64,000 nucleotides of DNA from Phlebotomus papatasi (GCF_024763615.1 NC_077224.1:69078712-69142711), one strand, 5' to 3'. Counted from the first letter of the stretch, positions 1-12,310 are shown. The notes: generated by a model not told the origin, from the sequence alone. Numbers and translations: made by a program.

Positions 1-275
1 GGTCTTGGAATTTCCGACAAAACCAAACCGGTTCCAATCGGTTTTGAATTGGTAATGAACCGGTTCATAACCGATAAAAAATTTCTATCTGAAAATCAAT
101 CCTATTACTTTCAAAACAATTTTGGGGGATCTTTTGAGAGATTTATGAATCGGTTCAAATCGGTTGAGAACCGGTAAACGGTAAATGATGCGAAAGTATT
201 TTTGCGGTATAGCATCTAAGTCACTAGTTCGAGCATTTCGCAAAGCCTGGGACGCTTTGCCACCCCGTTTCATCT
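1..275. repeat. dispersed repeat rich in AACCGGTT-like motifs, partial
   Basis: This stretch contains repeated variants of ATCGGTT and AACCGGT and ends with GCATTTCGCAAAGCCTGGGACGC and a CTTTGCCACCCC string. The same order recurs at 31040-31400, and weaker pieces occur at 42525-42745, 46485-46530 and 57165-57210. The left end is cut by the window. No terminal repeats or coding capacity are seen; the class is unknown. Confidence 0.6.
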
Positions 276-2223
276 AAAAGAAAATTAATAAATTTGCAGC
301 TGTGCCACTTTGCTACATCAGCCACCAAATGTGATACTTATCATTTTGCACAATTTAAATGAGAAAAAAAATGTTTTCTAAATTGAAACTAATAATTCTT
401 ATCACATTGTGTAATACGATCCCCATGAGAGAGGAGAGGCCCAAGAAGGAAAAAAAACGCCCCATATTATCATTATTTATTATTATACCATCCAAGTCAC
501 GTATTTATGTGTTTCCACGCGCGAGAAGGGTGGGCTGAAAGTGCAAAAGAGAAAACGCCTCATAATTGTATATTGCCTATACAATATTATGTCACATTTA
601 ATGCGAGCATTTTCTCATTCCTCCCTTCCTTGAATTTTAGTCACTGACTCAAAACATCATGACATCTCTCAAGAAGATCCCACTTTGGAAATCTTTTCTC
701 AAGTGTTCTCAAAATGAAATCTCCGCAAGTGTGTAAAAGTAAAAGAAAAAAACAAACACCCTCATCAAACTTTGATACTGAAATTTTATAGTTATATTCC
801 TCTCAAACACTAAAAATTGAGATTGAACTTCGTAAAACATATAAATCCGATTTATGTGCCTGTTCTGCAGAAATACCATCATGATGTATTTGCCGGGGAA
901 AAAATAAATAAAAACCTGAGATTGATAAACACGATAGAGACATTCAATTGAATCACAAAACATACTTCTTTAAACTTATATATGGGTAAGTCACTTGCCA
1001 GAATTGTCTTGTTTCTGCACCATAATTGGACATCGCCAAATGCTTAATTGTAAAATTGTTAAAGTCCACAATGCACCGGACAAATATAGTCGCTCGTCTA
1101 CTGGTCAATTGTGCTACATAACAAATTTATAGTGTGAACATTCACTTCACACAACATGAGATGCTTTTTCTCACGATAAACACAATTTCCTGATAATGTC
1201 GAACATCCCACAAATCCCAATGTTGAGAATTTTTGTCAAAATGTAGGTCACAAACTTTTTCCTACACACACAACTTTTGCAGCAAAAATCCCCCTCACAA
1301 TAGAATCGTTTTTAGAGTTGGATATTAATAAAAATTCCTTTCAAAGTTACTTGATCGAATAGCAATTTGATAAAATGCACCTTCTTTTCACTCATGCATC
1401 TGCCAAACATGCATTTTATTATATGACAAATTGCAGGGTATTGTGTCATCTAACCGAAAACTCAAAAAGTTTCTCTATTAAACAGACAATTTAATTTTAG
1501 ATAAAACTTCCGCAAAGTCATTTAAACAGATGTCTTTACTTAAGAAAAGTATTTCATAACGTTGGGATCTTCTTCTGTTACCCAGATTATGAAAGAATAT
1601 TTTCTCTTTTCTTCAAGTTTCTTGAAAAGCAACAAAATGAAAAGTTCTTCCTATTTAGAGAGACATGGATATCAATTTATCTGTCATATCTTTAATTGAA
1701 AAACCTAAACTTTGAGTTGAAAAAAATAATCATCCAAGATTTTACAAGCAAAAATAACGAATGCAATCAATGCATCAACATTAGCAACACAAATACTTTT
1801 TAGTAATAAAAATGTTTTCATTTAGCTCACAAATGCATCATTCAGGAGATATGATCAATTTGCGAGTTTACACCGTGTCAGAAATTTTTATTGCAGTTTT
1901 TATGATGACTAAAGGCATCGAGTCAAATTTCTCTGAATGCTTCTTAGAGTATCACTTCATTTCAGTGAGCCAATGAAAAGTTTCTATACAGTGTTTACTT
2001 TGAAAATTTTCTCAATTCGATCCTCTCAAAGAAATCAACACTTAAGCGTATACTTCGGGAGAGAAAACCATAAAGAACTAGACTTTCATGCCGAGAGACA
2101 AAGACTCCGATACAAAAAATAGGCCACACCTCTTTTCTTAACAATAACACTAATAATGCAGCAAGACATATCAAAGCTAATCAGAATAGCCAATCAAAGC
2201 TAGCTTATCAGAATAAGCTCTGT

Positions 2224-2540
2224 ACACAGAAAAAAAAATATTTCGTAAAAATTTTCGTAAATGTTTGTGTATTCCTATGGGGGAGTTACGAAATGCTCGT
2301 GAATCGTATAACCCACAAACAAGTTAGTAAAAGTTTGTACTTTTTTCACAAATATTGTTCGTAACATGATCACTTGACGAGCATTTTTTTTTTGTATTTT
2401 TACAAACATTTGTTCGTAAATGTTCGTAAACACACAAAAAATATTCGGAAAATTTTGTTATTTGTTCGTAAATGTTCGTTAAATATTCGTCAGATAAACA
2501 AAAATTTACGAACAAAAACAAAGTTTCCGAAAAACAAAAA
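2224..2540. repeat. MITE-like element with ACACAGAAAAAA ends, copy 1
   Basis: It begins ACACAGAAAAAAAAATATTT and is built from variants of TTCGTAAA and TGTTCGTAAATG in both directions, so much of it can fold back. The core CACTTGACGAGCATTTTTT is shared with 9734-9990. The open frames across it are by-products of this repeat. The right end is diverged and uncertain. Confidence 0.65.
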
Positions 2541-2789
2541 TTACCGAAGACAAAGATTTCGAAGACAAACTGGGAAAAACAAAATGGAAAAAAACGAAGA
2601 TTCCCGATCCTGTAGAGGAGACCTTACACCTAAAAGAAATGTACCACTCAAGCAAGTCAGGAAATTCTTCAAAAAATAGTGATAGGGAATTTCAAGTTGC
2701 AGCAAAAGCGACAATAAAGTGATTCGAGCTTTAGTACTAACAAGTAATTAGATAATTGGAAGTTGCATCCAAAGAACTTCATGACGGTA

Positions 2790-2972
2790 AGGGGGAAGTG
2801 GGAAACCTTTGATATTGGGATCTTTCACCTATGTCTAAGGGGAACTGAGCCATATCATAATGAAATTTAGCTTCTCAATCTGTTTGTGCAGCTAAATTAT
2901 ATTACGATAAGGCTCAATTTTATTTAAAAATAGATGAAAAATGTCAATTTCAAAGGTAGACCCACTTCCCCC
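2790..2972. repeat. TA-flanked TIR element (AGGGGGAAGTGGG ends), copy 1
   Basis: Inverted ends AGGGGGAAGTGGG and CCCACTTCCCCC lie between TA dinucleotides. Inside are CCTTTGATATTGGGAT and its inverse. It is homologous to 60017-60139, which is shorter. Non-coding. Confidence 0.75.
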
Positions 2973-3385
2973 TATACACAGGCTACTTACTTCATAAGAT
3001 ATGTGGTATGACCAAGAATATAAGTTGGTGCATTTTTGTTTCCTTTAATTTTGAACTTACCAAACATTTTCTTAAAAATCTATTTGTTATCCGATTTCGA
3101 CGAAATTTTGCAAAAACCTTGCCTACTATATGTACAACATTTCCACAAATTATGATGAAGAAAATCGTAATACTTTTCCGTATATAAATTATTCCTTGGA
3201 AAATTATTGCTTTTCCTTGCCTTTTTACAGCATAGAGCGTCGATCAGCCACCTCTAAACGACGTCTGATCATATGGTCGTCGAAGAAAAGTTTTCTTGTC
3301 TCATCATGTAGAACACCGTGAGAGTAGTGCCAAAAAAATTTTTTCCCGTTTGAAACGCCCTAATATACATGAAGTATACAGTTAA

Positions 3386-3793
3386 GGGAAGAATCACACT
3401 GACAGTAAAATGCTCACCGTATTTCGTTAATTTACACATTTTTATTGCAATTCTTACGCAAATTCTCGATTACCGTATTACCTTATCTCATATTCGGTGG
3501 CACTTGGTGAAAATAATATAAGAAAATTGAAGAAGTAAAACAAAAATTCAATAAACGGTGAGCAAAAAAAACTATAAGAGAAATTTATCGTATAGTTTTT
3601 TTTTGCTCACCGTTTATCGAATTTTTGTTTTATTTCTTCAATTTTCTTATATTATTGTCACCTAGTGCCAATGAGCATGAGATAAGGTAATACGGTAATG
3701 GAAAATTTGCGTAAGTATTGAAATGAAAATGCGTAAATTAACGAAATACGCTGAGGCTACGGCGAGCACTTTATTGTCAATACGATTCTGCCC
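3386..3793. repeat. near-perfect 400 bp hairpin (fold-back element)
   Basis: The left arm (3386-3576) and right arm (3591-3793) are inverted copies, with a loop of only about 14 bases around AGAGAAATTTATCG. Matching strings include TGCTCACCGT, AATTTACGCA with CGCAAATT, GGTAATACGGTAAT, CAATTTTCTTATATTATT and AAACGGTGAGCAAAAAAA. The outer ends are GGGAAGAATC and GATTCTGCCC. There is no coding frame. Transcription would give a long double-stranded RNA. Confidence 0.88.
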
Positions 3794-4385
3794 TAAAGAG
3801 AAGAACTGAAAAAACTCCTGGTAACGGCCTTAAACACACGAACGGAACATCGTAAAACATTTCATAGACAATGCATCGTGAATTTCCAAACTGTCACAAC
3901 GCTATAGTCGATTATTGTATCAATTTTCGTATGTACCTAGAATAGGTTTCAAGTTCTTCTGGCCACTTTTTCATATCGTGCAAATCAATAGAAGTTGACG
4001 GATCAATGCATGTATTGTATTGACAGATCAATGCAATGTATTCAGGATGAACATTACCACGCAATAGTTAAGACTGTGTAATCGAATTATTTATAAAATA
4101 CCTCACTTCAAGCACTTATGGTGTAGGGAATTTATTATTTAAATTTATCTATTAATGCAAAATCCTTATACATCCTGTGAGATATCTTCAAATCCTTTAG
4201 ATTTAGAGCATTTAGTTAAGTTTGCAGTCAATACCCAAGGATGGAATAGGGATATGTTATTCGCTTACCATAAGGACTTATGGGATGAGACAAGTCCCAA
4301 TTACATTTTATATGTCCTTAATTAATAGAACAATGGGTTTTGACCTTAAATGACCCATCGCTTTTTTAATATGTCAAAAATACTT

Positions 4386-4636
4386 CACTGAGAAAAAAAG
4401 AGGGTACGATTAACTTTTTTTCCTCGTAACTTTAACACTTTCTAAGTGTAAAAATATATCAACATTTTTTAATGTTAATTTTACACCTTTTTAAGGGTAA
4501 AATTAACATGATAAAGGGTAATTTTAACACATAATACACCTGAAAAGTGTAATATTTACACCGATTTTGGATCAATACTGCAGGGTAAAATTAACATTTC
4601 CGGAATGTTATTTCAACTTTTTCGGATTTCTCAGTG
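4386..4636 (+). repeat. CACTG-ended MITE, copy 1
   Basis: This 251 bp element starts CACTGAGAAAAAAAGAGGGT and ends GGATTTCTCAGTG, with the dinucleotide TT on both sides. Inside are alternating GTGTAAAATTAACA-type strings in both directions and the marker CCGATTTTGGATCAATACTGCAG. Four other copies lie at 4811, 21331, 26365 and 60374. Non-coding. Confidence 0.9.
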
Positions 4637-4810
4637 TTTGTTCAAATTTGCTCTTCAAAACCTCTAAATTTATCAATATTTAACTTGAAATTTCAAGATT
4701 TTCTTCAAGGAATCTCAAAATAAAATTTATATCAAAATATTTTTAGGGCATTTAATTACAAGGATTCATTCACAAAATCAGAATTATCCATACAATTTGG
4801 CGATCATTAA

Positions 4811-5062
4811 CACTGAGAGAAATCCGAAAAAGTTACAATAGCATTCCGGAAATGTTAATTTTACACTGCAGTATTGATCCAAAATCGGTGTAAATATTAC
4901 CCTTTTAGGTGTATTGGGGGTTAAAGTTACCCTTTTTCAAGTTAATTTTACCCTATAAAAGGTGTAAAATTAACATTAAAAAATGTTGATATATTTTTAC
5001 ACCTAAAAAGTGTTAAAGTTATGAGGAAAAAAAGTTAATCGCACCCTCTTTTTTTCTCAGTG
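4811..5062 (-). repeat. CACTG-ended MITE, copy 2 (inverted)
   Basis: This is the inverse of the 4386 copy, beginning CACTGAGAGAAATCCG and ending CCTCTTTTTTTCTCAGTG, with AA on both sides. Together with copy 1 it forms an inverted pair 175 bp apart. Confidence 0.9.
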
Positions 5063-6580
5063 AAAGAAAAAAAAACTGAACTGTTCTTAACAACCCTAAA
5101 AAAATGTAACAGGAAAATTGCACACTTTTAAAGTTAAATTTAACGCATTTATAAAGGTTAAATAGATTTTTAAACAAGAAAATAATTTTTGAACTGTTCA
5201 AAAACAATATTTGCTAAATTAAAATTATAAAATAATCAACAGTTTACGAACTATTGAGGATCAAAGATAAGTTAAATTCTTATCAAAATTTAGATCAATC
5301 GACAATAGGGAAATACGACACCGGGAAAAGACAATCGCGCAATTAGTCAACAATTTTCTGCAAAGACAAATATAGGGCATATGGAAATTGCAAAACAGTT
5401 GGGAAATCTGTTAATCTATTAATTGCAAAATTAATCTGTCATTCGAGAAATCAAACATTTCAATTAGAATTTATTTTTAGGGGCTTCACTCAATTAATTT
5501 CTTGCGTAACTAAATATTATTCCAGTTCATTTGTCAAACACAACCCCTGAGAACTTGAACTTTCTCATAATGCCACACAGAATGAGTCAAAGACAATTTT
5601 AGACTAATTGTGCCCTTCACCGAGGCCACTTTCTCCCACGCCCAAGATATTAAACAACACTATAATAATACTAAGTTGTCTATCCAATCCATTAAGAGTG
5701 AATAACAAAAAAGAATTGGATTCTCAGTGATTGACCCCCAAACTATCTGATAATTTTGTCACACAGCAGTATAAACCTATTCACAGTCCACCCATTTGGA
5801 GCCATGAAAGCAAATTCATTCTTCTATTATATCCCTACCACCCTCAATGAAAATCACCTTGAACTTTTCCTCTTATTCACATTTGCCCTCAGAACACTAT
5901 TGTTCTCCCTATGGAGCCAAAAGAGGGTGTCTCCCTGCGGGCGTTTGGGAGTTTTATGTATCGATAAAAAAGACCGACTCCCACTCCGACAGTTGCAATG
6001 AGTTACCCAATGTTAACTTCAAGTACTATTTTTTACATGAAAAGAGTAAATATTGATGTAGATAAATATTTATCAAGCATATTTATTCACTCTATAATTA
6101 TTTTAATTAAATAAATCTCTCAACTTGCAATTAAAAAAAACACAATGTAAAACACAGAGTTTTTAACCAAATTTTACTAAAAACAAAAATAGCAATCTTT
6201 TGCTAAACTTTTAGCACTAGAACTCAAATTCATTCGTAAAAAACAAAAACTTTTCAATAGTAAAATTAATAAAGAAATGATCATTTTAGATTAGAATATT
6301 CTGGCTTGAGTTACAAGCATACCGACAAACAAAAAATATAAAAACGCAAGAAAGATTAACTCGAATATTTAATCGATTCATTACAGATTTTAAAATCAGT
6401 TAAACTTTTTTCTTTAAATATTCAAGATGGCGACTTTTTTAGGTCAAAAAGTCCAATCACAGCGCCATCTGCTCATTTATCGCACATACTACAGTTTTGA
6501 ATTACGGAATATTCAGCAGTTTAATTACAAATATGCGTTCTAAAGTTATTCTTCTGAATATTAATAAATTGTTAGACTTA

Positions 6581-7893
6581 GGGTAAGTGTGCCAAATTTC
6601 GGCATAGTTGCAAGTAAGCACCGAAGTCCTAAGTTTGAAATACAATATTTTAATAAGGTAAGGGCTCATAATTTTGCCCAGTCTGCTTATAAGCATCGAT
6701 GATCCAAGTTTGAAGTGCGATATTTTCGATACTAATTGACTTTTTCGTTACTCTCTTTTCAGAAGGGTTGTTTAGAAACTTAGCAAGCTATTTATCATCT
6801 TATTTTTACTAAAATTAGTTTTAATACGTTTAAAAATGAATTGATATATAGAGGTGAATTTGTCTCGAATTTTGGACAACTTGGTTATTAATTTGGACAA
6901 CTTGGCTGTAAATTTGGACAGCTAATCCGCCTCAACAGGATGCCCATTGTTCATCATTTAATGAACCAATCTTACCAAGTCCTCTTCCTGTTCATGTAAG
7001 GGAAACGTAGAATTTCACAGAAAGCCCGTAAACTTTTCATATCATTCATTAAAGTGAGTTGACTTCGATATTCCAAATACGTGCGGATTCGCTCATTCCG
7101 TGGCCTTTCCGGGAGCCTTTTAAGGCATTTCTGGCTACATCTCGTTCGTAGAGATGATGCTCCTTTGTTTCTCCAGGCATTTGTCCAACCTAGTCCTCAC
7201 AAGAGCTAAAAGTTTACTAAATTTCGTGAGAAAAACACCTGTCCAAAATAAGGAGTATCACCTCACTGGTAAATGTCTTAAAAAATTTCCCATTTTTCAC
7301 ACGAAAAATCTAATTCACAAGGCAAATCTCACTTCAGGTCAAATCACCATTAACGTGAATCAACACAATTTTCAATGAATATTCAATAATATCACTCAAA
7401 AAAGGCGAAGAAACATTGTTAGTACTTCACCACAGCTAAATAAGACTGAAGTAAACACAAAGTTCTGTCATATTTCTCGTAAGCAATTGCTCACACTGAA
7501 TTTTCAACAAAGCAATTTCAACTCAAATCATATTCAAAATTTAACGTATTTAGTGTTAAAATCTTCCAAAAAAAAAAAACAAATATTTAGATAGAATTCA
7601 TTATTCATCAAATATTAGAAGAAAAATCCATAATTTTAATCATTTTAGTGTTCAATTTTATCCTCACAGTGTCCAAAATAAGAAACTGGACAAAATTATG
7701 AGCCTTTCCCCTATATCTAAAATTTAACGATTTTTGTGTTAATGCATCCTAGAATGAATAAATATTTAAAAGCTAAATAAATTCATGAACTATTCGAAAA
7801 TTAAATCCATATATAATTCATTTATTTGCTTGGCCGAAATTACACTAAAAGTGGCCTAAATACAAAGCTGGCCGAAATTTAGCACACTTATCC
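6581..7893. repeat. TA-flanked element with GGGTAAGTGTGCC ends, copy 1, carrying a nested element
   Basis: The left end is GGGTAAGTGTGCCAAATTTC and the right end is the inverse (GGCCGAAATTTAGCACACTT then ATCC), between TA dinucleotides. Related copies of about 430-475 bp lie at 31701 and 32399. This copy is longer because a second TIR element (6656-7711) is inserted. No transposase is visible. Confidence 0.75.
6656..7711. repeat. nested TA-flanked element with AGGTAAGGGCTCAT ends
   Basis: TIRs GGGCTCATAATTTTGCCCAG and CTGGACAAAATTATGAGCC are inverted and sit inside the 6581-7893 element, flanked by TA. The interior repeats TTTGGACAACTTGG. The 74-codon frame at 7154 shows no family resemblance. 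Confidence 0.65.
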
Positions 7894-8017
7894 TAAATTT
7901 AGTGATAAAAAGCCGGACTTGGCCCACAAAAACTGTTTGAAATACATTTGAAGAGTAGAAAATATGGTTTGCCATGAAATGTCATGAGAATTCTTCTTCA
8001 AATCTGTATTCATTTTA

Positions 8018-8280
8018 GCGGCGTTGATGGTGCAATTAGTAAAGCAGTAGGGCTCTTAGACGGTGAAATCCCTGACTCGACTGTTACAATTGTGCGTTCG
8101 AGTCCCGCTCGGTACGAATGATTGAAGCGTTTGTATGGAAATTTTCACAAAATATTTTTAACAGAATATAACAAATTTTTGAACTGAACAATGTGCAAAA
8201 CGGCAGGAGCCCTACATACTTTTTTTTCACTAAGGAGTCCATCTAAAAGATGATTGCCCCGACCTACATATTACCCCTTA
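8018..8280 (+). repeat. tRNA-derived SINE-like unit
   Basis: The string GCGTTCGAGTCCCGCTC near 8095-8111 is a good RNA polymerase III B box with a T-arm-like context. About 55 bases upstream, ATGGTGCAATTAGTAAAGCA resembles an A box and D-arm. The length between them fits a tRNA with a long variable arm (Leu/Ser type). The head is followed by AT-rich sequence ending near a CTACATATTACCCC string. It is not a functional tRNA gene by inspection. End points are approximate. Confidence 0.45.
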
Positions 8281-8933
8281 CAATATTTCTTTTTACAAAT
8301 ACTTGATATAATTTTTGTAATTTTATTAAAAACTCAGAAAATTTATTTGAAAACTTTTATGAAAATTGTAAAATAAAAAAAAATTAAAAATAAATATGAA
8401 AATTCCCAGAATTTCATGAAAGTTTCTCGAGCATTATAATTTTAATAAAAAACAAATCAAGATTCTTTTGGATATCATTTCAAGAAGTGCCCAAAAAGCA
8501 TAAATTATTTAAATTCGTCTGTGAAGAAAAGCACTTTTCACCTCATGAAAAACAACACTTACTTCTTTAATTTTACTTCTCTTCCACGTACTGAAGAATT
8601 TTTCATTCAAGGAAATTATTTAATAGCTTTTATCAAATAAATTAACAAATATTAAACGATTATTCCGTATAAAAAGTTTCTACATAATTAAATATTAGGG
8701 GAAGCACAAAATAAAGTTTTATCCCAAATTTCCCTTTTAGACAAAATTATTTAATTACTTTCTTGGAAATTTGCGTGTGCAAATAGGGATGTAATGTATT
8801 TAAACATCACTGTTCTCCCTTTTCAGTATGACTTTCATCATCACCCATCCCCAAATTCTCCTCAACAGAGAATTATCTGCTGATGATGGTGCTGAAAGAG
8901 AATAGTATAATATAAAGGTAGAATGGGACTCAC

Positions 8934-9286
8934 ATGCAAAATTGTCGGTTGCTGGATGTGATGGCCATTGACAAAGGTCAGTGCGTCAGGATGAAGCGGT
9001 GTGACGGTGCAGACACCTTCATGGAGGGAAATGAGGCAGTGACGCGGCTGAATTGGGGGACCAAAGAGTTGGAGGGTGTTGGTGTTGGCAGATCCCACTT
9101 CCACCGGTTCACTGCCCAACTTAATTCGTCTCCCGCCATCTCCACTGTGCGTCACCTCTACCAGCATCGGTCCTTCGCGTTCTGCTGACATGTTGTTGCT
9201 GCCATTTGACACACCAAGTGGTTTCTTCTTGCGTCGCCGCGGCTGTGAATCCGCCGGCCGTCGACGCACATGAAACATTATGGATC
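8934..9286 (-). CDS. cno: canoe/afadin coding exon 4: end of RA2 and FHA domain (partial gene)
   Basis: This exon is 353 bp, enters in phase 1 and leaves in phase 0. With the G from exon 3 it restores the end of RA2 (GSIMFHVRRRPAD, equivalent to the GILVFQLKRRPPD region of vertebrate afadin). A basic linker follows, then most of the forkhead-associated (FHA) domain: PMLVEVTHSGDG, VEVGSANTNTLQLFGPPIQPRHC and VCTVTP. The string LQLFGPxIQPxHC is characteristic of the afadin FHA. The donor GTGAGT follows 8934 and cuts the FHA before its last strands. The next exon was not found in 1-8933, so the gene continues off the left edge. The acceptor (GGTGAAG before 9286) has a weak pyrimidine tract; it was chosen because it keeps the reading frame. 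Confidence 0.88.
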
Positions 9287-9546
9287 CTTCACCAGCAGCC
9301 CCAAAATATTTGTCATTATGGACAATTATTTTGTTTTGTGAGCATTTTAAGGGGGGAACAGAAAATACGAAGAAAAAAAACTCATTAATTCACCATGTCC
9401 CTGACGAATTTTTACAGCACACAATAACGCTCGACATTAAACTATGTACATATGTACAGGGTGCGCTATAATGTTCCTTGAAAATTATTTGTTAATGCAC
9501 CAAAGAGTGCAATTCCAATGAATTTCAAAAAAGTCACTCTTCTTTA

Positions 9547-9732
9547 GAGGAAAGCGTTTGTACCTTCGGACATCTCAAGCTTCGAACAAATCATTTTTCC
9601 AATATGTTTTAAATGAATTTTTCCGATTATAACATTATATTTTAATGGCTAGGTCAAATCTATTAGAAAACACGGAAAAAATTAACTTGTCCGAAGCTTG
9701 AGTCGTCCGAAGGTAACGCACAGTTTCCCCCG
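9547..9732. repeat. TA-flanked TIR element with GAGGAAAGC / GTTTCCCCC ends
   Basis: Inverted arms ACCTTCGGACATCTCAAGCT and the matching AGCTTGAGTCGTCCGAAGGT define a small fold-back element of about 186 bp between TA dinucleotides. Single copy in this window. Confidence 0.7.
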
Positions 9733-9733
9733 T

Positions 9734-9990
9734 ACACAGAAAAAAATATTTCATAAAATTGTTCGTAAATCTTTATGAATTCCTATTGGGAACTTCCGAA
9801 ATGCTTGTAAATCGTATATCCTATAAACAAATTCGTAAAAGTTTATACTTTTTCACAAACATTGTTCGTAACATTGTCACTTGACGAGCATTTTTTATAC
9901 TTCTACAAACATTTGTTCGTGAATGTTCGTAAACGCATAAAACATTTTCGTAAAATTTTTTGAATTGTTCGTTTTATTTTTTGTGTGTCT
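9734..9990. repeat. MITE-like element with ACACAGAAAAAA ends, copy 2
   Basis: This copy runs from ACACAGAAAAAAATATTTC to TTTTTTGTGTGTCTG and shares the CACTTGACGAGC core and the TTCGTAAA units with 2224-2540 in the same orientation. It directly abuts the TA-flanked element at 9547-9732. Confidence 0.7.
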
Positions 9991-10799
9991 GTCAACAACA
10001 TGTGTTCTCAATGGCTAAGGCTTGAAAGTACTCAAATTTTCGCTAATGAGAAAAGTCTAGATGGGCAACAAGTTTACAAACAGAAAAAAAAAATTTAAAA
10101 AGATTGGTCCTTTACGCGGGTAATTACTTAACCCATTCATTACCCTTTGCAGCCGACGCAGTAGGATTAGAAATTTCAAGACCTTTCTAAAAAATCCAAA
10201 TTTAACCAAATCGGTTGAAAAATAGATCCTCTAAAGTAGTACAAAGTTTTTTTATATAAAAATTCAATATGGTGATTTTTTTAGGTCGTAGGAATGTTTG
10301 ATCAAAACGTTCGCCTAGACCACCTACAAAACATATCCAAAATTTAAAAAAATCGTAGGAGCCATTTTCGAAATGAACCAAAAAACATGTTTTCGGCGGT
10401 GAAGAAGGGGGGAGGGAGTTGTGGAAGGGAAAAGCAAAAAATGCCTATAGATAATGTTTTCTTATTGGGGATCACCAAAGACCGGAACTTGATATCTTCT
10501 ACCGTTTAAGCTCCAAAACGGTGCCTAGTTGAAAAAAAAGTCAATTAAATAGTGCTCTCTCTATGAGTTCGAGCAGTAAAAAAAACTCTCTTGAACGGTT
10601 TAGCAATGACCTTGAAAATTTATACAATGTCGAATTTTCGGAGAAAGCGTCGAAAATGTTAAAAGGAATAACAATTTTATTATAGTTGTTTTGTTTTATA
10701 AAGGCGATTAAATATTTAAAAAAAAAACTTACAGAAAATTACCAAAATTTTAAGATTTATTATAAGAAAATAAAACCGTAAAGTAAAATATTCCAGACG

Positions 10800-11020
10800 T
10801 TTTTTTTTTAATTTTGGATTTCGGGATTTGGACTTTCAGAATTTTGCTTTTCGAGACTTTAGTGTTCAGGATTTTGCCATTCGAAATTTTGGCTTTTTGG
10901 GATTATATCCCATTTGAGATTTTGACTACTCAAGATTTTGGTTGTCGGACTTTTGGCGTTCGGAATTTTTGGCTTCTCAGATTTTTGGCGTTTGGGATAT
11001 TGCCTTTCGAAATTTTGGCA
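10800..11020 (+). repeat. short-period minisatellite (TTCGGGATTTTGGC-type)
   Basis: Diverged tandem units of roughly 20-23 bp follow the pattern TTCGNNATTTTGGC. They create an artificial repetitive frame at 10814-11080, rich in Phe, Ile and Leu. No other copy of the array was seen. Confidence 0.75.
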
Positions 11021-11829
11021 TCCCATAGGGGCACAGGCATCACCTTAGGGATCAGCCTTCAATTTGGGAGAACAGGCTGAAATTCTACACATTGATTAGG
11101 TGTAGTGAAATGTACGAGAATTAGCGACATCAGCACGACCGGCAAAAGTATAAAACTGGACTTTGGGCGATTTGAGTACTTTTCAAGATATAAATTGGAT
11201 AAAAAAAATTGAAGTAGGGGAAGGTTTTGCACCTTCGTAACGTTGCAGGTTCGTAAATGTTGATTTTTTTCCAAGTTACTAAATAAATATCATCCATGGT
11301 CATATATTCTTATAGCTAATCCCACATCTCACATTTCCGGACAACCTTGGGAGTCTAGGCCTTTTTTCCTGGGTTCTAGAAGCAAAAATAAAAAATGGGC
11401 CTAAAATCGTAATTCCGATGTGTATTATTTTATGCATTTTTTACGCTTCAAAAGTCTTTTCGAAGAAAAACAAAATTCCAAGTTATAGAAGGTTTATCAG
11501 GGTTAATATTTACCGTGAAAAACTTTCGCTAGAAGGGGGTGGAATTGTGGGCGAGGAAAAGTTCACAAAGATTGCCTTCAGTGCAGGTTCGTAAAAATAT
11601 CAGTCAAAATAATTGACTACCAACTCTGTGAATTCCAGACTGTTTTGGGACACACTGTGCACGACGCTCTGGATATTTTGACCCATCCAGAGATTCCACT
11701 GAACAAATTGACAAGAAAATTGTAATATTACAACGATTACAACATTTTTCAAGAAAATCTCGAAGAAAAACACGCACTTCCACAGCAAAGTTGGACTTCA
11801 TCAGATGTTTTTGTTTCGCTTCTGTCAAA

Positions 11830-12310
11830 TCGAACATTAAGCCTAAATCTGCTAAATCTAGGTGTGATTCTTTCATTGTCCATACGGTGCGTTTTAAGCA
11901 TTTTTCATACAATTTGCTTTGTTTTCAAGCGGAATTTTCCTCATTTAACTTTAAATTAATCACTGGTAATTCTAAGAATCACTGATGTTCAAAAAATGTT
12001 CTGTAAGACAGATTCGAAGTATTAGAGAAATTACGAGGATTACAATAGGTGTGATTGCTTCTTTCTGATTTGTGCAGTGATGAAACTAGACTGTTTAAGG
12101 TAGATGTGATTCTTTTGTTGCCACTTCGATGTATTTCGAGTATTTTTCATAAAATTTTCCTTGTTTTAAAGTGAAACTTTCCACATTTCATTTTAAATTG
12201 ATGGCTGGTCATTCTTGAAATTAGTTGTGTCCGAAATATGTTCTGTAAGACTGTTTGGAGGTGTCAGAGAAAATCCGAGGATTACAATAGGTGTGATTAT
12301 AAGAGAATCA
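11830..12310 (+). repeat. two-copy tandem repeat, period about 242 bp
   Basis: The landmark GGATTACAATAGGTGTGATT occurs at 12037 and 12279, and ATGTTCTGTAAGAC and TTTTTCATA..ATTT.C.TTGTTTT strings recur at the same spacing. A related TGTGATT motif recurs near 29070. Non-coding. Confidence 0.75.

Larger units (their letters stand above)
1..8933 (-). other. start of canoe intron 4 (runs off the left edge)
   Basis: The sequence left of the FHA exon shows no frame resembling the missing part of FHA, DIL or PDZ, so it is read as intron. The stretches 276-2220, 2541-2785, 2973-3385, 3794-4385, 5063-6578 and 8281-8933 hold nothing I recognise beyond AT-rich unique sequence. The repeats listed separately account for most of the rest. 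Short exons below about 60 codons cannot be excluded by eye. Confidence 0.55.

Noticed and set aside
8040..8125. Possible functional tRNA gene
   Set aside because: The B box is good, but the acceptor and anticodon stems do not pair convincingly and an AT-rich tail follows; better read as a tRNA-derived SINE-like unit.
10814..11080. 88-codon frame with repeating FEIL / FRIL residues
   Set aside because: Produced by the short-period ATTTTGGC minisatellite; no domain and no splice context.
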